Source of the DNA: Venturia oleaginea
Taxonomy: Eukaryota > Ascomycota > Dothideomycetes > Venturiales > Venturiaceae
DNA length: 64,000 bases
Direction: 5' to 3'
Assembly: GCA_013176395.1 (NCBI GenBank)
Contig: JABMLP010000002.1
Location: forward strand, 1,240,001-1,304,000
This document shows, piece by piece, positions 45,873 through 55,185 of the stretch. Position 1 is the first letter of the stretch; every line of letters starts with the position of its first letter. The position numbers and the translations under genes are program-made. The notes beneath the pieces were generated by a model, which did not search any database, was not told where the DNA came from, and was given only the letters and a program-made list of their open reading frames with translations.

Positions 45873-47674
45873 ACGTATTCCACCACCGAGCCGGCCACTT
45901 TTCCTTGGCACAACGAACTCATGTTACGACTCTTCAATTTTATCGCTATCAACAATAGATTCCAAGTCCGTCGTGCTGCATTTACAAGTTCACGCATTGT
46001 GCCCAGTCGCGCCGCAATTCCCACAGCGCCTTTGAGTTGGTTGGGCTGTTCCTTGACCACTACTACTACGAGCATTCTTTGATCCTTGAGGCGCAACAGA
46101 CGCCTCAGCAGCTACCTGCGCTGCTGCAGTCCCATACTCCACAGTACCACCTTGCTGGATCCGCTTTCTTTTACGCGATTTTCGCTTCGTCATTACTGCC
46201 AATTGCTCTTCAAGCTCGTGGTTTCGTGCAACAAGTAGGGCGTTCTGGTGCAGCATCAATTCAGCGCCCTTAACAAGCTGTGAAAAGCCTGCCTGCGCAG
46301 TAACTGGTGACCGAGTAAAAGAATCGCTTACGAGCTTGGATTGGGATCCAAATTCATGAGTATTGCTTGGAGTCTTTGGCTGCCACGGCGTTTCTAGGAG
46401 ACGGGGTTCTGGCGGGGTACGTAGCCGTACTTCAAGGCGATCCAACACTACCTGCGCGTTAATAGGGACTAGCCCTACTGCCTCAAAGGCCTTTCGACAA
46501 TTCTCTTCCGTGAACACGTCGAAAAACGCGTCTTTAAAGGCAGGGTGAAAGCTTTCCTTATTGATATGGTAGACGCGTCGGCGTGCCAAGTCCCGGACGC
46601 GTTGGGAGTACTTACGCTTCAATGGCGAGAAGCAGACTACGTCAAGAGGCTGGATTATATGCGACGAGTGCGGTGACATATAGATGGTTAGGATCTTATT
46701 TTCGAGGCAGTAGTCCTTGATATCCTGGTTGAGATGGCTCTCATGGCCGTCCAAAATGAGTAGCCTGTACCCCTCCACCTGCCGCGCCTTTGTATACGCA
46801 TCAAAATGCTTCAACCACCCAAGACCAAGCGCGTTGTTTGTCCAGCCGTTCTCAGAGACTGAGAGCTTCCAATTCCGTGGTATATCTGCCTCCTCATACC
46901 ACGCAGAGATGTGAACTCGTCCTTTATAGATAATGAATGGCGGGGTCGCATACCCAGCTGCGCAGATGCTCTGAATAACCGTAACCCATTCGCGATCGCC
47001 CGGCTGGATGAGTTCAGGACTTGTACGTCTTTCAGAGGCTGTAGCGACCTTCATTGACCAAATAACGCCCATCTGGAAGCCAATCTCGTCAAAGTTGTGC
47101 GTATCCTCGTCGTGGACGCCGTACTTGGCTTTAGTATCTGCAACTAGCTTGAACCACGCGCCAATTACTTCTGGATCCTCCTGTAGTATCCTCTGCCTAT
47201 TCTTTGCTCGATTGAAGACTATTTTGAGATCATCTGAGCGCGTTACGAATCTCTCAGCCCAATTTTTGCCTACTGGCTCTCCACCGCGTATACCCAGTAG
47301 TTTATCCGCCATATCTGCCACCTCACACAGCCGTGGTGCGAATCCTCGCGAATCGAGGTCGAGGATATATCGGATAATCGTTTGCTCTTCTATCCTAGTG
47401 AGCTTATGAGAGTTTGGGCGAGTTTGAGATGGAGAGGTGACTCCGCGGAGCCGATCAGAGAGCCTTTGGTGTTTAACGTTAAAGGCTGTAACAGCGCGCC
47501 GTAGGCTTTGAAATTGGCCAGAGGTATAAGCCTGAAGAGCGAGATCAATTCTACCTTCTTCTTGAACGGCTATCGCGTTGCGTTGTTGAGACATTACGTG
47601 TTAAAGAGGATAAGGGCTGTGCCAAGAAAAAGTGGTCGGCTCGGTGGTTTGGCTGGCTTGGTGGTGGAATACGT
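45873..47674 (-). mobile_element. Fot1/pogo-family DNA transposon, nearly complete copy
   Basis: 1802-bp element. The ends read ACGTATTCCACCACC inward from both sides, the inverted repeats continue through GCC.GCCAC and CTTGGCACA-like sequence, and TA dinucleotides flank both termini (45871-45872 and 47675-47676). It carries a 534-codon transposase frame on the minus strand. It differs from the two other copies in the window in TIR detail, so it is a distinct subfamily or age class. Near the 3' end of the gene a C-to-T change creates a stop and a ~34-bp deletion follows. Confidence 0.9.
45990..47594 (-). CDS. Pogo/Fot1 transposase (DDE_1), zinc knuckle truncated
   Basis: Transposase of the pogo group of Tc1/mariner. 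From MSQQRNAIAVQEEGRIDLAL there is a psq-like HTH (AVTAFNVKHQRLSDRLRG), then a CENP-B/Tc5-type HTH (IEEQTIIRYILDLDSRGFAP; GKNWAERFVTRSDDLKI). The DDE core has acidic residues in FDEIGFQMGV, LLILDGHESHL and HIIQPLDVVCFSPLKRKYSQ. A basic segment (KRKSRKRKRIQ) precedes a CCHC knuckle, RRCGNCGATGHNA, cut by TGA exactly where sister copies have CGA, so the last Cys is lost. 534 aa. The catalytic part looks intact, so activity cannot be excluded. Confidence 0.85.
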   Translation of the reverse strand: MSQQRNAIAVQEEGRIDLALQAYTSGQFQSLRRAVTAFNVKHQRLSDRLRGVTSPSQTRPNSHKLTRIEEQTIIRYILDLDSRGFAPRLCEVADMADKLLGIRGGEPVGKNWAERFVTRSDDLKIVFNRAKNRQRILQEDPEVIGAWFKLVADTKAKYGVHDEDTHNFDEIGFQMGVIWSMKVATASERRTSPELIQPGDREWVTVIQSICAAGYATPPFIIYKGRVHISAWYEEADIPRNWKLSVSENGWTNNALGLGWLKHFDAYTKARQVEGYRLLILDGHESHLNQDIKDYCLENKILTIYMSPHSSHIIQPLDVVCFSPLKRKYSQRVRDLARRRVYHINKESFHPAFKDAFFDVFTEENCRKAFEAVGLVPINAQVVLDRLEVRLRTPPEPRLLETPWQPKTPSNTHEFGSQSKLVSDSFTRSPVTAQAGFSQLVKGAELMLHQNALLVARNHELEEQLAVMTKRKSRKRKRIQQGGTVEYGTAAAQVAAEASVAPQGSKNARSSSGQGTAQPTQRRCGNCGATGHNA

Positions 47675-47848
47675 TATCTGAAATACCTGCATTAAGCCGA
47701 CCCTTTGCATTAAGGTGTCCGACCCTGCCTGGAGCAACGGCCGCGACAGGCAGGGTCAGGTTCTACCGCGTCATCCGGCTACGATCTTTGCTAGCAAAAT
47801 CTCCGGGACCCATAAAACCCGTACTCCTGACGTCAGCAAGGCACGCTG
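47675..47848. other. Spacer with a perfect hairpin between two transposons
   Basis: Contains GACCCTGCCTG at 47721-47731 and its inverse CAGGCAGGGTC at 47747-47757, a perfect 11-bp stem with a 15-nt loop. Outward similarity to the Tc1-like right flank suggests this may be part of a larger or older element end. Confidence 0.45.
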
Positions 47849-49264
47849 CACAGGGTTCCTCAAATCTGACTGCGCAGGGCGCTCGGACCCACCATTCCAT
47901 CTCAATTTCCACGTATACACCAACTTATCGCTCAATTTACCACCACCATGGCGCCTAGAACACCCAAAAGAAAGACTGCGAGGCGAGAATATGACACCAC
48001 GAAGAGAATACGATTTTTTCAGGCCTGGGATTGCAAGAATGAGGCGACGGCGTCGGTACAATCGCATACCTCCCTGAAATCAATATACCAACTTCTACCG
48101 CACGTAGTTGGCTTAAACTACGAGAACTTATTGGTGATGCAGCATTCAGATCACAGAGAAAGAGCAGTTGCATCATAGGGCGGCCTACCAAAGTATCTGC
48201 TTCAGATCTTACCCGCCTTACGAACCAAGATGACCCTATACACGAAAAAGGCTGGCAGGAACAAGCCAATTCCTGCCCCGGCAAGCCTTTCGCAAAGACA
48301 TTACAGCGTCACGTATACAATGCAGGGGCTAGGCGATTCAAGAAGCGTTATCAGAAGCAGATATCCCAGGCAAATCGGGCAAAGAGGGTTGAATACGGTA
48401 AAGGACACGAGAAAAAGACCATACTAGGCTTCTGGAGTTGGATTTGGTTCACAGATGAGGCCCATTTTCAGTCAAGAGAACTCGCCAATGCACCTGAATA
48501 TGAGCTACGCTCTCCAGGGCAAGAGAGAGGTGTCAATGAGAAGCTAGAAGGCGTTTTGGATGTTACTATTCACGTCGCCGGCGGCATCTCATAAAACAAG
48601 AAAGGAAACCTCATATTCTACAAGGATCCGGCTGAGCCATCAGAGAAGGTCTGTAGGCAAGTCAAGCAGCCTAAACAACTCAAATACGAGCTAGATTCAG
48701 TGTACCAAGCCCGGCTGAAGGTCTGGCAAGAACTTAAGGCAAAGGAGGACGAAACACCAAAAGGAAACTGCATGACACAGGTTTTCTACGCCAAAAAGAT
48801 ACTGCTACAACACATTGAAGCTATTCAGGCCTTGGAGACGCGTCAGCAGCGCAAATACTGGCTTCAAGAGGATGGTGATCCTTCTCACGGAATCAAGTCA
48901 CCTAACAGTGACCCTGCAGTCATAAAAAGAGAAGCAGAACTTCTATTACTTATTCACCCTCCTCAATCATGTGATCTCAATCCCATTGAGTCTTGTCGGA
49001 ACATCATTAAGTCCAGATTAGCTGGCAGGAGGTGGTCGTCGGTGGCTCATTTCAAGGCTGAAATCCAGGCAGAAGGGGACAAGATAACGCTCACAATGAT
49101 ACGGAAAAGGATCAGAGAGATGCCAGAGAGATGTAAGATGATTCAGCAAAAACCAGAGATCCATTGCAAGTCAAACGTGTGGTAAATAGCATAATACATT
49201 CAAGTTCAAAAGATGGGATGGTGGGTCCGAGCGCCCTGCGCAGTCAGATTTGAGGAACCCTGTG
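47849..49264 (+). mobile_element. Degraded Tc1/mariner-type element with ~53-bp inverted repeats
   Basis: Left CACAGGGTTCCTCAAATCTG at 47849 is inverted at 49264, and the match continues through ACTGCGCAGGGCGCTCGGAC to CCACCAT.CCATCT, about 53 bp with one mismatch. Sequence outside these points also shows weaker inverted similarity (CAGCA.GGCAC / CAGCA.GCAC), so the true ends may lie up to ~25 bp further out. No clean TA duplication was identified. The interior encodes a broken DDE transposase. Confidence 0.78.
47948..49185 (+). pseudogene. Tc1-like DDE transposase pseudogene
   Basis: Begins MAPRTPKRKTARREYDTTKR and shows an HTH-like start (IRFFQAWDCKNEATA), then frames change repeatedly. 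Catalytic blocks recognised: FWSWIWFTDEAHFQSREL (first Asp), a TAA where VAGGIS continues to NKKGNLIFYKDPAEPS, KYWLQEDGDPSHGIKS (second Asp), and SCDLNPIESCRNIIKSRLAG (third acidic residue, Glu/Asp). The final ~160 codons (48700-49185) are open. At least one stop and several frameshifts inactivate it. Confidence 0.8.
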
Positions 49265-49762
49265 CTGCTTGTGCTGCTGCGCCGTGCTAAGCTTCAGTAC
49301 GCAGTAGAAGAAGAGATGTGTTTTGGCATTTTGGCAAGGGGACAAGTTTTGTCATTGTTTCAGCTGTGGTGGAAATGAGTTCGAAATAAAACCCTGGACG
49401 ATGCCTAAGAATCACAGCGCCCCGTGGATACCGGGTGTTGTACGGAGTACACACCATTGCAGTCTTTACTCCACCATGCGCAAGTTGACATTGATAGAAA
49501 AGTTTCCCTGTGTTGCAAGAACTTTATCAATACTGACTTTGAACCAAGCGACCTTTTTCGACGACGAACGCGTAAGGAACCGGCGCGGTGAACAGTTTGG
49601 CTTCGTCCTGCCGTTTCATTTTCAAACGCAGAAAAGGTCACCGTAAACGTGGGTGAAAAGAACCGGTTAAACACTGACTAAGTGGTTCATACCAAGTAAA
49701 GTTGGGGCCTCTTGCGCACCTATAAATACATCCCAGACTACTCAAACTATGATACGGCGACC
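49265..49762. other. Intergenic region
   Basis: 3' flank of clf1 and right flank of the Tc1-like element. Nothing coding seen. Confidence 0.45.
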
Positions 49763-51790
49763 TCAGACCTCCGGCGCCTGCTGTTGCTGCTGCTGTTGGG
49801 CCTGTTTCCACGCTTGTGCCTTTTGCAGCATTGCAGCAAGTTTAGCTTCCCTCTCGTCATCTGCCGGAAACAACCAGTCCATATATTCTTCGTAGCTGTC
49901 ATCGTCCAGTCTTCTTCTCTTCTTGACCCTGCTAGGCATCAATTTTTGCACCTTGGCTTGTTCCTCGGACGAGCCATAAGTCGTCTCAAACGCCTTCCAT
50001 GCGTTCAGAAGGTTGACACGGCCAGCCTTGTCATCTTGATCCTTGAGGTGTTTGTAGCCACGTTGGTAGATCTTCCTTGCTCGTGCCTTTGCCTCGTCAC
50101 TAACCTCTTCGGATTCCTCGTCGTCGTCTTCTGAGGAGGTGACTTCAAACGCGGCGTAGGACGTCCAGACTTTGTGGTGTGCTGATCGCTGAAGGAGTCG
50201 TTCATAGAGATTTCGTGCGTTGGCATACTCTTCTTCCTCGACTTCGAATTCGATGTACTCTTTCCAGAGCATATCAGGCATGTCGAGAGAATCCTGTTCC
50301 ACAGCAAGTTCGTAAATTGCGCGAGCCCGATCGATATCGTCTAGTCCACGTTCCAGCTCGGCATATTCCTTCCATCCCACGGCGTTCTCTGGATTCCAAG
50401 CAACACGCTTCGCGTGAATTGTCCTCACTCGTTCGAACTCGAAAAGCCTGGTTTCAAGATCGATATACTCCCTGAACAGCTTTGTTTTGGGACAGATGCC
50501 GAGTGATTTTCCCAAGGTTTTTCTGGCCCCATCGATGTTCATTTGACGAATCTGAAAGTCCACATAGGCTAGCCACATCTTCGCCGATGTCCATTTCTTG
50601 TGCGGTATGATGCTCTGGCCTGCTTGGTAAATTGCTGCGACCTTCTCCGTATCGCCTGTAGTGACCTCTTCCCAGGTCGCGTAGAATAAGAATAGGTAAA
50701 TGTACCGTCTCCAATGGCGTTTCTCTTGACTGGGTGGGAGCTGTGCAATGGCCCGTTCGTAGACATCCCGCACTCTGTCCACGTCGCCTGCCGTCTCTTC
50801 CAACCTTGCGAGGTCGATCCACGAGTCGTAGTTCTTGGGATTTTGTCTCAACTCGTCCTCGTATTGAACCCGTCGTTTCGCAAGGACAACATCTTCGACA
50901 CCTTCTTGGTCGCCAAACTGCTTTTCAAAAGTTGTGTAGGCCTTGTGCAAGTTTACCGATTTTGACCTAGGCATTCTGTCGAGGGCAAACTTGTAGATAG
51001 CTCGTGCGCGATCAAATTCATTGACCTTGCATTCGAACCGGGCGAACTCGATAAAAATCTTCTCCGACATGAAATCATCTCCCAACACCTCGATGGCCTG
51101 GGAGAATACTTCCCTGACCAGATCTTCCCGATTATTATCCGCTTCGAATCGTGTCCATTTCAGCCAGTTGGCAGGTTCAGGGTGAACCACGGTGAATCGC
51201 TCGTACAGCGCTCTTGCATTGTCGAGCTCTTCGTATCGAATTTCAAACTTGATGGCGGCAGACCACGCAGCGACATCAGGTTCCCATTGTAACCACCGAT
51301 TAAAGACTTCGCGAGTGCCCGGGATGTTGCCCAGCATCTCCTCAACCATGACATATTTGAACCATAACTTGTCCACTCTAGGTAGAATGCCAACGACGCG
51401 ATCTAGCAGATTCCGTGCATGATTGATGTTCCTGGTCTTGAGCTCCGCATCTATATATCGGATCCAGACGACAGGGTTTGCGGAGTGAAATTCCAAGCAT
51501 CGTTCGAAGACACTTCTGGCTCGCGCAAACTGGTTCTGCTCGATTTCCCATTGCGCGTAACGCAAGAAGTTGTTGATGTTGACCCGATTCCGTCGTACAT
51601 AGTCCTCAAAGTCCTTTCTCTTTCTTCCTTGGAATTCATGGAGCTCCTCGAGATCGGCGAATCTGGTGGTAGGGACTTCGACGGAGGTTTCTGTGCGGTC
51701 AACAGCTTCGCGCAGGAGCTGTTCGGCAGAGATTTGCTCTTTGGCGGGAGCCTTGTTCTTGACGCGTGGGGGTCCTCTGTTGATCTCCAT
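49763..51790 (-). CDS. clf1: Pre-mRNA-splicing factor Clf1/Crooked neck (HAT repeats)
   Basis: Core scaffold of the Prp19-associated (NTC) complex that stabilises the active spliceosome. Single-exon 675-aa protein. N-terminus [20 protein letters not shown] is typical of Syf3/Clf1, followed by [20 protein letters not shown]. Consecutive half-a-TPR (HAT) repeats run nearly full length: [52 protein letters not shown] and [20 protein letters not shown], then [20 protein letters not shown], about fifteen in all. The C-terminus is acidic then a short Gln run. Length matches fungal Clf1 (670-690). Head-to-head with prp31, another splicing factor gene. Confidence 0.96.
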   Translation of the reverse strand: MEINRGPPRVKNKAPAKEQISAEQLLREAVDRTETSVEVPTTRFADLEELHEFQGRKRKDFEDYVRRNRVNINNFLRYAQWEIEQNQFARARSVFERCLEFHSANPVVWIRYIDAELKTRNINHARNLLDRVVGILPRVDKLWFKYVMVEEMLGNIPGTREVFNRWLQWEPDVAAWSAAIKFEIRYEELDNARALYERFTVVHPEPANWLKWTRFEADNNREDLVREVFSQAIEVLGDDFMSEKIFIEFARFECKVNEFDRARAIYKFALDRMPRSKSVNLHKAYTTFEKQFGDQEGVEDVVLAKRRVQYEDELRQNPKNYDSWIDLARLEETAGDVDRVRDVYERAIAQLPPSQEKRHWRRYIYLFLFYATWEEVTTGDTEKVAAIYQAGQSIIPHKKWTSAKMWLAYVDFQIRQMNIDGARKTLGKSLGICPKTKLFREYIDLETRLFEFERVRTIHAKRVAWNPENAVGWKEYAELERGLDDIDRARAIYELAVEQDSLDMPDMLWKEYIEFEVEEEEYANARNLYERLLQRSAHHKVWTSYAAFEVTSSEDDDEESEEVSDEAKARARKIYQRGYKHLKDQDDKAGRVNLLNAWKAFETTYGSSEEQAKVQKLMPSRVKKRRRLDDDSYEEYMDWLFPADDEREAKLAAMLQKAQAWKQAQQQQQQQAPEV

Positions 51791-52183
51791 TTTGAGTCAA
51801 GTCGATTGGTGTGATTGCTGGAGCTTGGGGGAATACTGGAATGGAGAAGAATTGTAACTATCTTCCATTGCGAGGCTATTGCCAGATCATGTGACGCTGG
51901 CGATCTGCAAAAGTCACGGGAAGTGGCATTCCCAAGACGTCTTCTACAGCTTCTTCTTCTCCTATTCACCTCCCACCCCAACGAAGCTCTCACGGAGCGA
52001 CTGCGCATAATAACCAGCGAGACTCATTCGCCGCACATCCAGACTCCCAGCCGCATCTGTACTCCACCATCCTCGCAATACCAGGTCAGCGCACAGCGCA
52101 CGCAATACCACCACCACTCCAGCATCTGGCAGCAAAGCTGAGTCGAGCACGAATACCATACAACCACAACCGAAAACGAAACT
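51791..52183. promoter_or_regulatory. Shared promoter of clf1 and prp31
   Basis: 393 bp between divergent start codons. Compact, pyrimidine-biased on the + strand near 51940-51970. Joint control of two spliceosome components is plausible but inferred from position only. Confidence 0.6.
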
Positions 52184-54088
52184 ATGGCGACTCTAGCCGA
52201 CGAACTTTTGGCGGATTTGATGGACTCTGGTTCCGAAGGTGAAGGAGATGATCAAGATGAAGCTTACGGACAAAGCGACTTTTCCGCGTCGAATGGTCTG
52301 AATACCGAAGGAAATGCTTTGGAAGACACGGAGATGAGCGAAGACGACGAGAATGAAGAAGCTACACTGGCTGCCAGCGTGGCATTAGGCACCACCGCTG
52401 TCGCCGACGTAGAAGACGGAGAGGAAGCCAAAGCTCGTGTAGAGAAGATGAATCTGGCCGACGTCAGTGACGTCCGTCATGTTGCAAGTCTGATGAAGAC
52501 TTTGAAGCCCGTGATTGAGGTTAGTACTTCCCCATCCCCTCCTACATCAAAGACAACTTCGTTTACAAGCTTTCGAATATTAGCCCTGACTCGACCCGTC
52601 CTCCAGAAAATCGACTTTTACCAAAGCCAACCCGAATCGGCACTAGTTATGCAAGGCTCCATCGAGGACAACCCCGAGTACAAACTGCTGACACAGGCCA
52701 ACTCGTTATCATCCTCGATTGACAGCGAAGTCATCCTCGTCCACAAATTCATCCGCGATCACTACTCCGTGCGCTTCCCCGAGCTCGAGCGATTGGTGGA
52801 AAGTCCTTTGACGTATGCAAAAACCGTCGCTATCATCGGAAATGGGCCCATGGAAGATCTCAAGGCCATCATTGCCTCAGCAGAGAACATGGTGGGTGTG
52901 TCGCTGGACAAAGTCTTGGATGGACCAGCTTTGATGAGTGTGCGCATGGAAGCCACTACAACATCGGGTCGGGCCATGGAAAATTCCGAGCTGCAAACCG
53001 TTCTCCGAGCCTGCGCAATGGTGGTAGAGTTGGACAGAGCGAAGAAACTCCTCACTGATTACGTCCAATCTCGCATGAACCTCTTTGCCCCTAATCTCAC
53101 AGTTCTGGTCGGCTCGGAAACAGCAGCTCAGCTGGTTAACACGGCAGGGGGTTTGGCTGGTCTGGCAAAGACACCATCTTGCAACATCGCGAACATGGGC
53201 TGGAAGAAGCAATCGTATGGTCTAGCTACCAACATCGGAGTGCGGCAAAAGGGATACTTGTATCATTCACCGCTGATCCAATACGTACCGATGGATCTCC
53301 GAACGCAGGCCATGCGAATCATAGCTGCCAAAGTTGTACTCGCAGCACGGGTAGATCAAACCATGAAGGCACATAACAACTCAACAGGCCATCGCCTGAA
53401 GGAGGATTGTGAGGCACGATTGGACAAACTTACAGAAGCAGCACCAAATACTGGCCCTCGAGCTCTGCCAGCACCTGATGACAAACCTGCGCGAAAGCGT
53501 GGTGGTCGACGTGCTCGACAAGCCAAGGAAAAGTATGCAATGACCGATCTCCGGAAACAGCAAAACCGCATGGTTTTCGGCAAAGAAGAAGCAGAGACAG
53601 GATATGGCACTGGCGAAGGCACAAAGGGAATGGGCATGATTGGAGCCAGCAACGACGGGCGTGTACGAAACACCCAAATCGACAAGCGTACCGCTGCCAA
53701 ACTGAGCAAGAAGAATCCTGGGTGGGGAGGAGCAACGCCAGTTGGCGGTTTGTCCTCTTCTATGAACGGATTTGGTCCTGGCGGTGGAGTGGGAGCTTCA
53801 TCGGTTTCGGGCCTGAGAACGGCAGGTGTGGGACAAAGTGCAGGAGGAGGAGGTGGAACCACTTCGACAATTGCATTTACACCATTCCAGGGGCTTGAGC
53901 TAGCGAATCCGAGTGTCAAGGCTGCGATGGACAGAAAGAGGAAAACTGACGAGGATCGGTGGTTCAATAGTGGCACTTTCACTCAAGTAGGTGGTGGCAC
54001 GACTGTTAAGCCTCAGCCGAAGGTTGATGCGGGTGGATTCAAGGTTCCTGCGTTACCAGCTATCAAGAGGGTGAAGAAGGAGAAGTAG
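52184..54088 (+). CDS. prp31: U4/U6 snRNP splicing factor Prp31
   Basis: Binds the U4 5' stem-loop with Snu13 and holds the U4/U6.U5 tri-snRNP together. Exons 52184-52519 and 52607-54088, intron 87 nt (GTTAGT...CCTGAC...CTCCAG), 605 aa. The intron has no in-frame stop, so retention would add 29 residues. The N-terminus is acidic (DSGSEGEGDDQDEAYGQSDF). After the junction KIDFYQSQPESALVMQGSIE, the NOSIC/Nop domain follows: LERLVESPLTYAKTVAIIGN, LVGSETAAQLVNTAGGLAGL, TPSCNIANMGWKKQSYGLAT and KGYLYHSPLIQYVPMDLRTQ. The Prp31-specific C-terminus has DKPARKRGGRRARQAKEKYA and a Gly-rich tract. It ends AIKRVKKEK, a basic NLS-like tail. Confidence 0.96.
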   Translation: MATLADELLADLMDSGSEGEGDDQDEAYGQSDFSASNGLNTEGNALEDTEMSEDDENEEATLAASVALGTTAVADVEDGEEAKARVEKMNLADVSDVRHVASLMKTLKPVIEVSTSPSPPTSKTTSFTSFRILALTRPVLQKIDFYQSQPESALVMQGSIEDNPEYKLLTQANSLSSSIDSEVILVHKFIRDHYSVRFPELERLVESPLTYAKTVAIIGNGPMEDLKAIIASAENMVGVSLDKVLDGPALMSVRMEATTTSGRAMENSELQTVLRACAMVVELDRAKKLLTDYVQSRMNLFAPNLTVLVGSETAAQLVNTAGGLAGLAKTPSCNIANMGWKKQSYGLATNIGVRQKGYLYHSPLIQYVPMDLRTQAMRIIAAKVVLAARVDQTMKAHNNSTGHRLKEDCEARLDKLTEAAPNTGPRALPAPDDKPARKRGGRRARQAKEKYAMTDLRKQQNRMVFGKEEAETGYGTGEGTKGMGMIGASNDGRVRNTQIDKRTAAKLSKKNPGWGGATPVGGLSSSMNGFGPGGGVGASSVSGLRTAGVGQSAGGGGGTTSTIAFTPFQGLELANPSVKAAMDRKRKTDEDRWFNSGTFTQVGGGTTVKPQPKVDAGGFKVPALPAIKRVKKEK

Positions 54089-55185
54089 TCGTGAGGTTGT
54101 ACAAATTAGGAATATGCATTTGGCGGCGTTTTGGGCGGACAACGGGGCATTTGCGCGATACCATACTATAGGACTCTTTTTGAGGGGGCAATCGAACACT
54201 CTGTACGGATATGGAGTAAGAGCTGAAGCAAAAGGTGTATGGTTTGCGAACGTTCGGGTCATATCGTTGATAAGATATAGCTATGCTAAAAATAATGAGT
54301 ATTCCAATTCGATCTTGTCACTTTGTACTTTGACAGCTGCGGTATTGTCTCTTGGCAGGTGGCCATGGATCGAAACGAGAAAATGTTGGAAGATCTTGAT
54401 GTACCTAAATCCAAGCTGGCGTGGACGACGACGACCTCATTCGCAGAGAACACTGTGGCCGAATTGACAGAGTTGAGTTCGACCAAAAATTCGCAAATCC
54501 AAAGAAGCATCTATTTTTTTCCGACGGATCAAGGCGATTGGTAAGGTCTTACTTTTTGGTCCCATTTGAAGTGGTGTCCCCTCAGCTGCATTCTATTTCA
54601 ACGTCCAGGGAAAATTCATTGATATCACCTTGTGGCCTTCTCAGATCTGAAACCGGCAATGATGTTCAGCATTCTTGGCTGAAATTTGCTCTATACTTGT
54701 TTCAATTACCTCTGTTAGGGGAAATGTGTACTTTCGAATCTGGGCGGTTGGCGCAATGGTAGCGCATTGGTTTCCGGCTTCACAAGTATGAAGTACCAAA
54801 GGCTGAGGGTTCGAGATAAGTCGTATTGCTGCTGGGAATCTGGGCGTGATAAACTGACAAAACACAGTCCCTTGCTGCTCGCAACGATTTGTTTTTGTTT
54901 CCTAGTCTCAGGGTTCTATTTTCAATGCAAGGTGGTGCCATTTTTGCGATCTCGTAAATGGAAAGATTACAAGTGATGTTGTGACCTGAGTGAGGGTAAA
55001 CTTAATTTATTATATTGGGCGAGTAAATGATGGGAGTAATCTTCGTCTGCTATACTGAAGAACGAGTAGGTTCGTATTAAGTAATAAGGCGTGGGGGAAA
55101 TGGACTACTAAGTCGTATCCGAGTATCGTAGTGAGTAGAAGGGTTGGTATGAGTGCATCGTATAGGATTTGTCCAAATAGAACTA
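54089..55185. other. Intergenic region with a tRNA-like relic
   Basis: prp31 3' flank and pogo left flank. No gene; one tRNA-like sequence is listed separately. Confidence 0.45.
54742..54830 (+). other. tRNA-like relic (Arg(CCG)- or Trp-like 5' two-thirds)
   Basis: TTGGCGCAATGGTAGCGC gives an A box and D-arm (stem GCGC/GCGC). The anticodon stem TTGGT/ACCAA encloses TTCCGG and a 16-nt insert CTTCACAAGTATGAAG at the 37/38 position, like a tRNA intron; the anticodon reads CCG. A B-box-like GGGTTCGAGA follows. However, the T-stem and acceptor 3' strand do not pair, so it is a truncated pseudo-tRNA or a SINE head, not a working tRNA gene. Confidence 0.35.
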
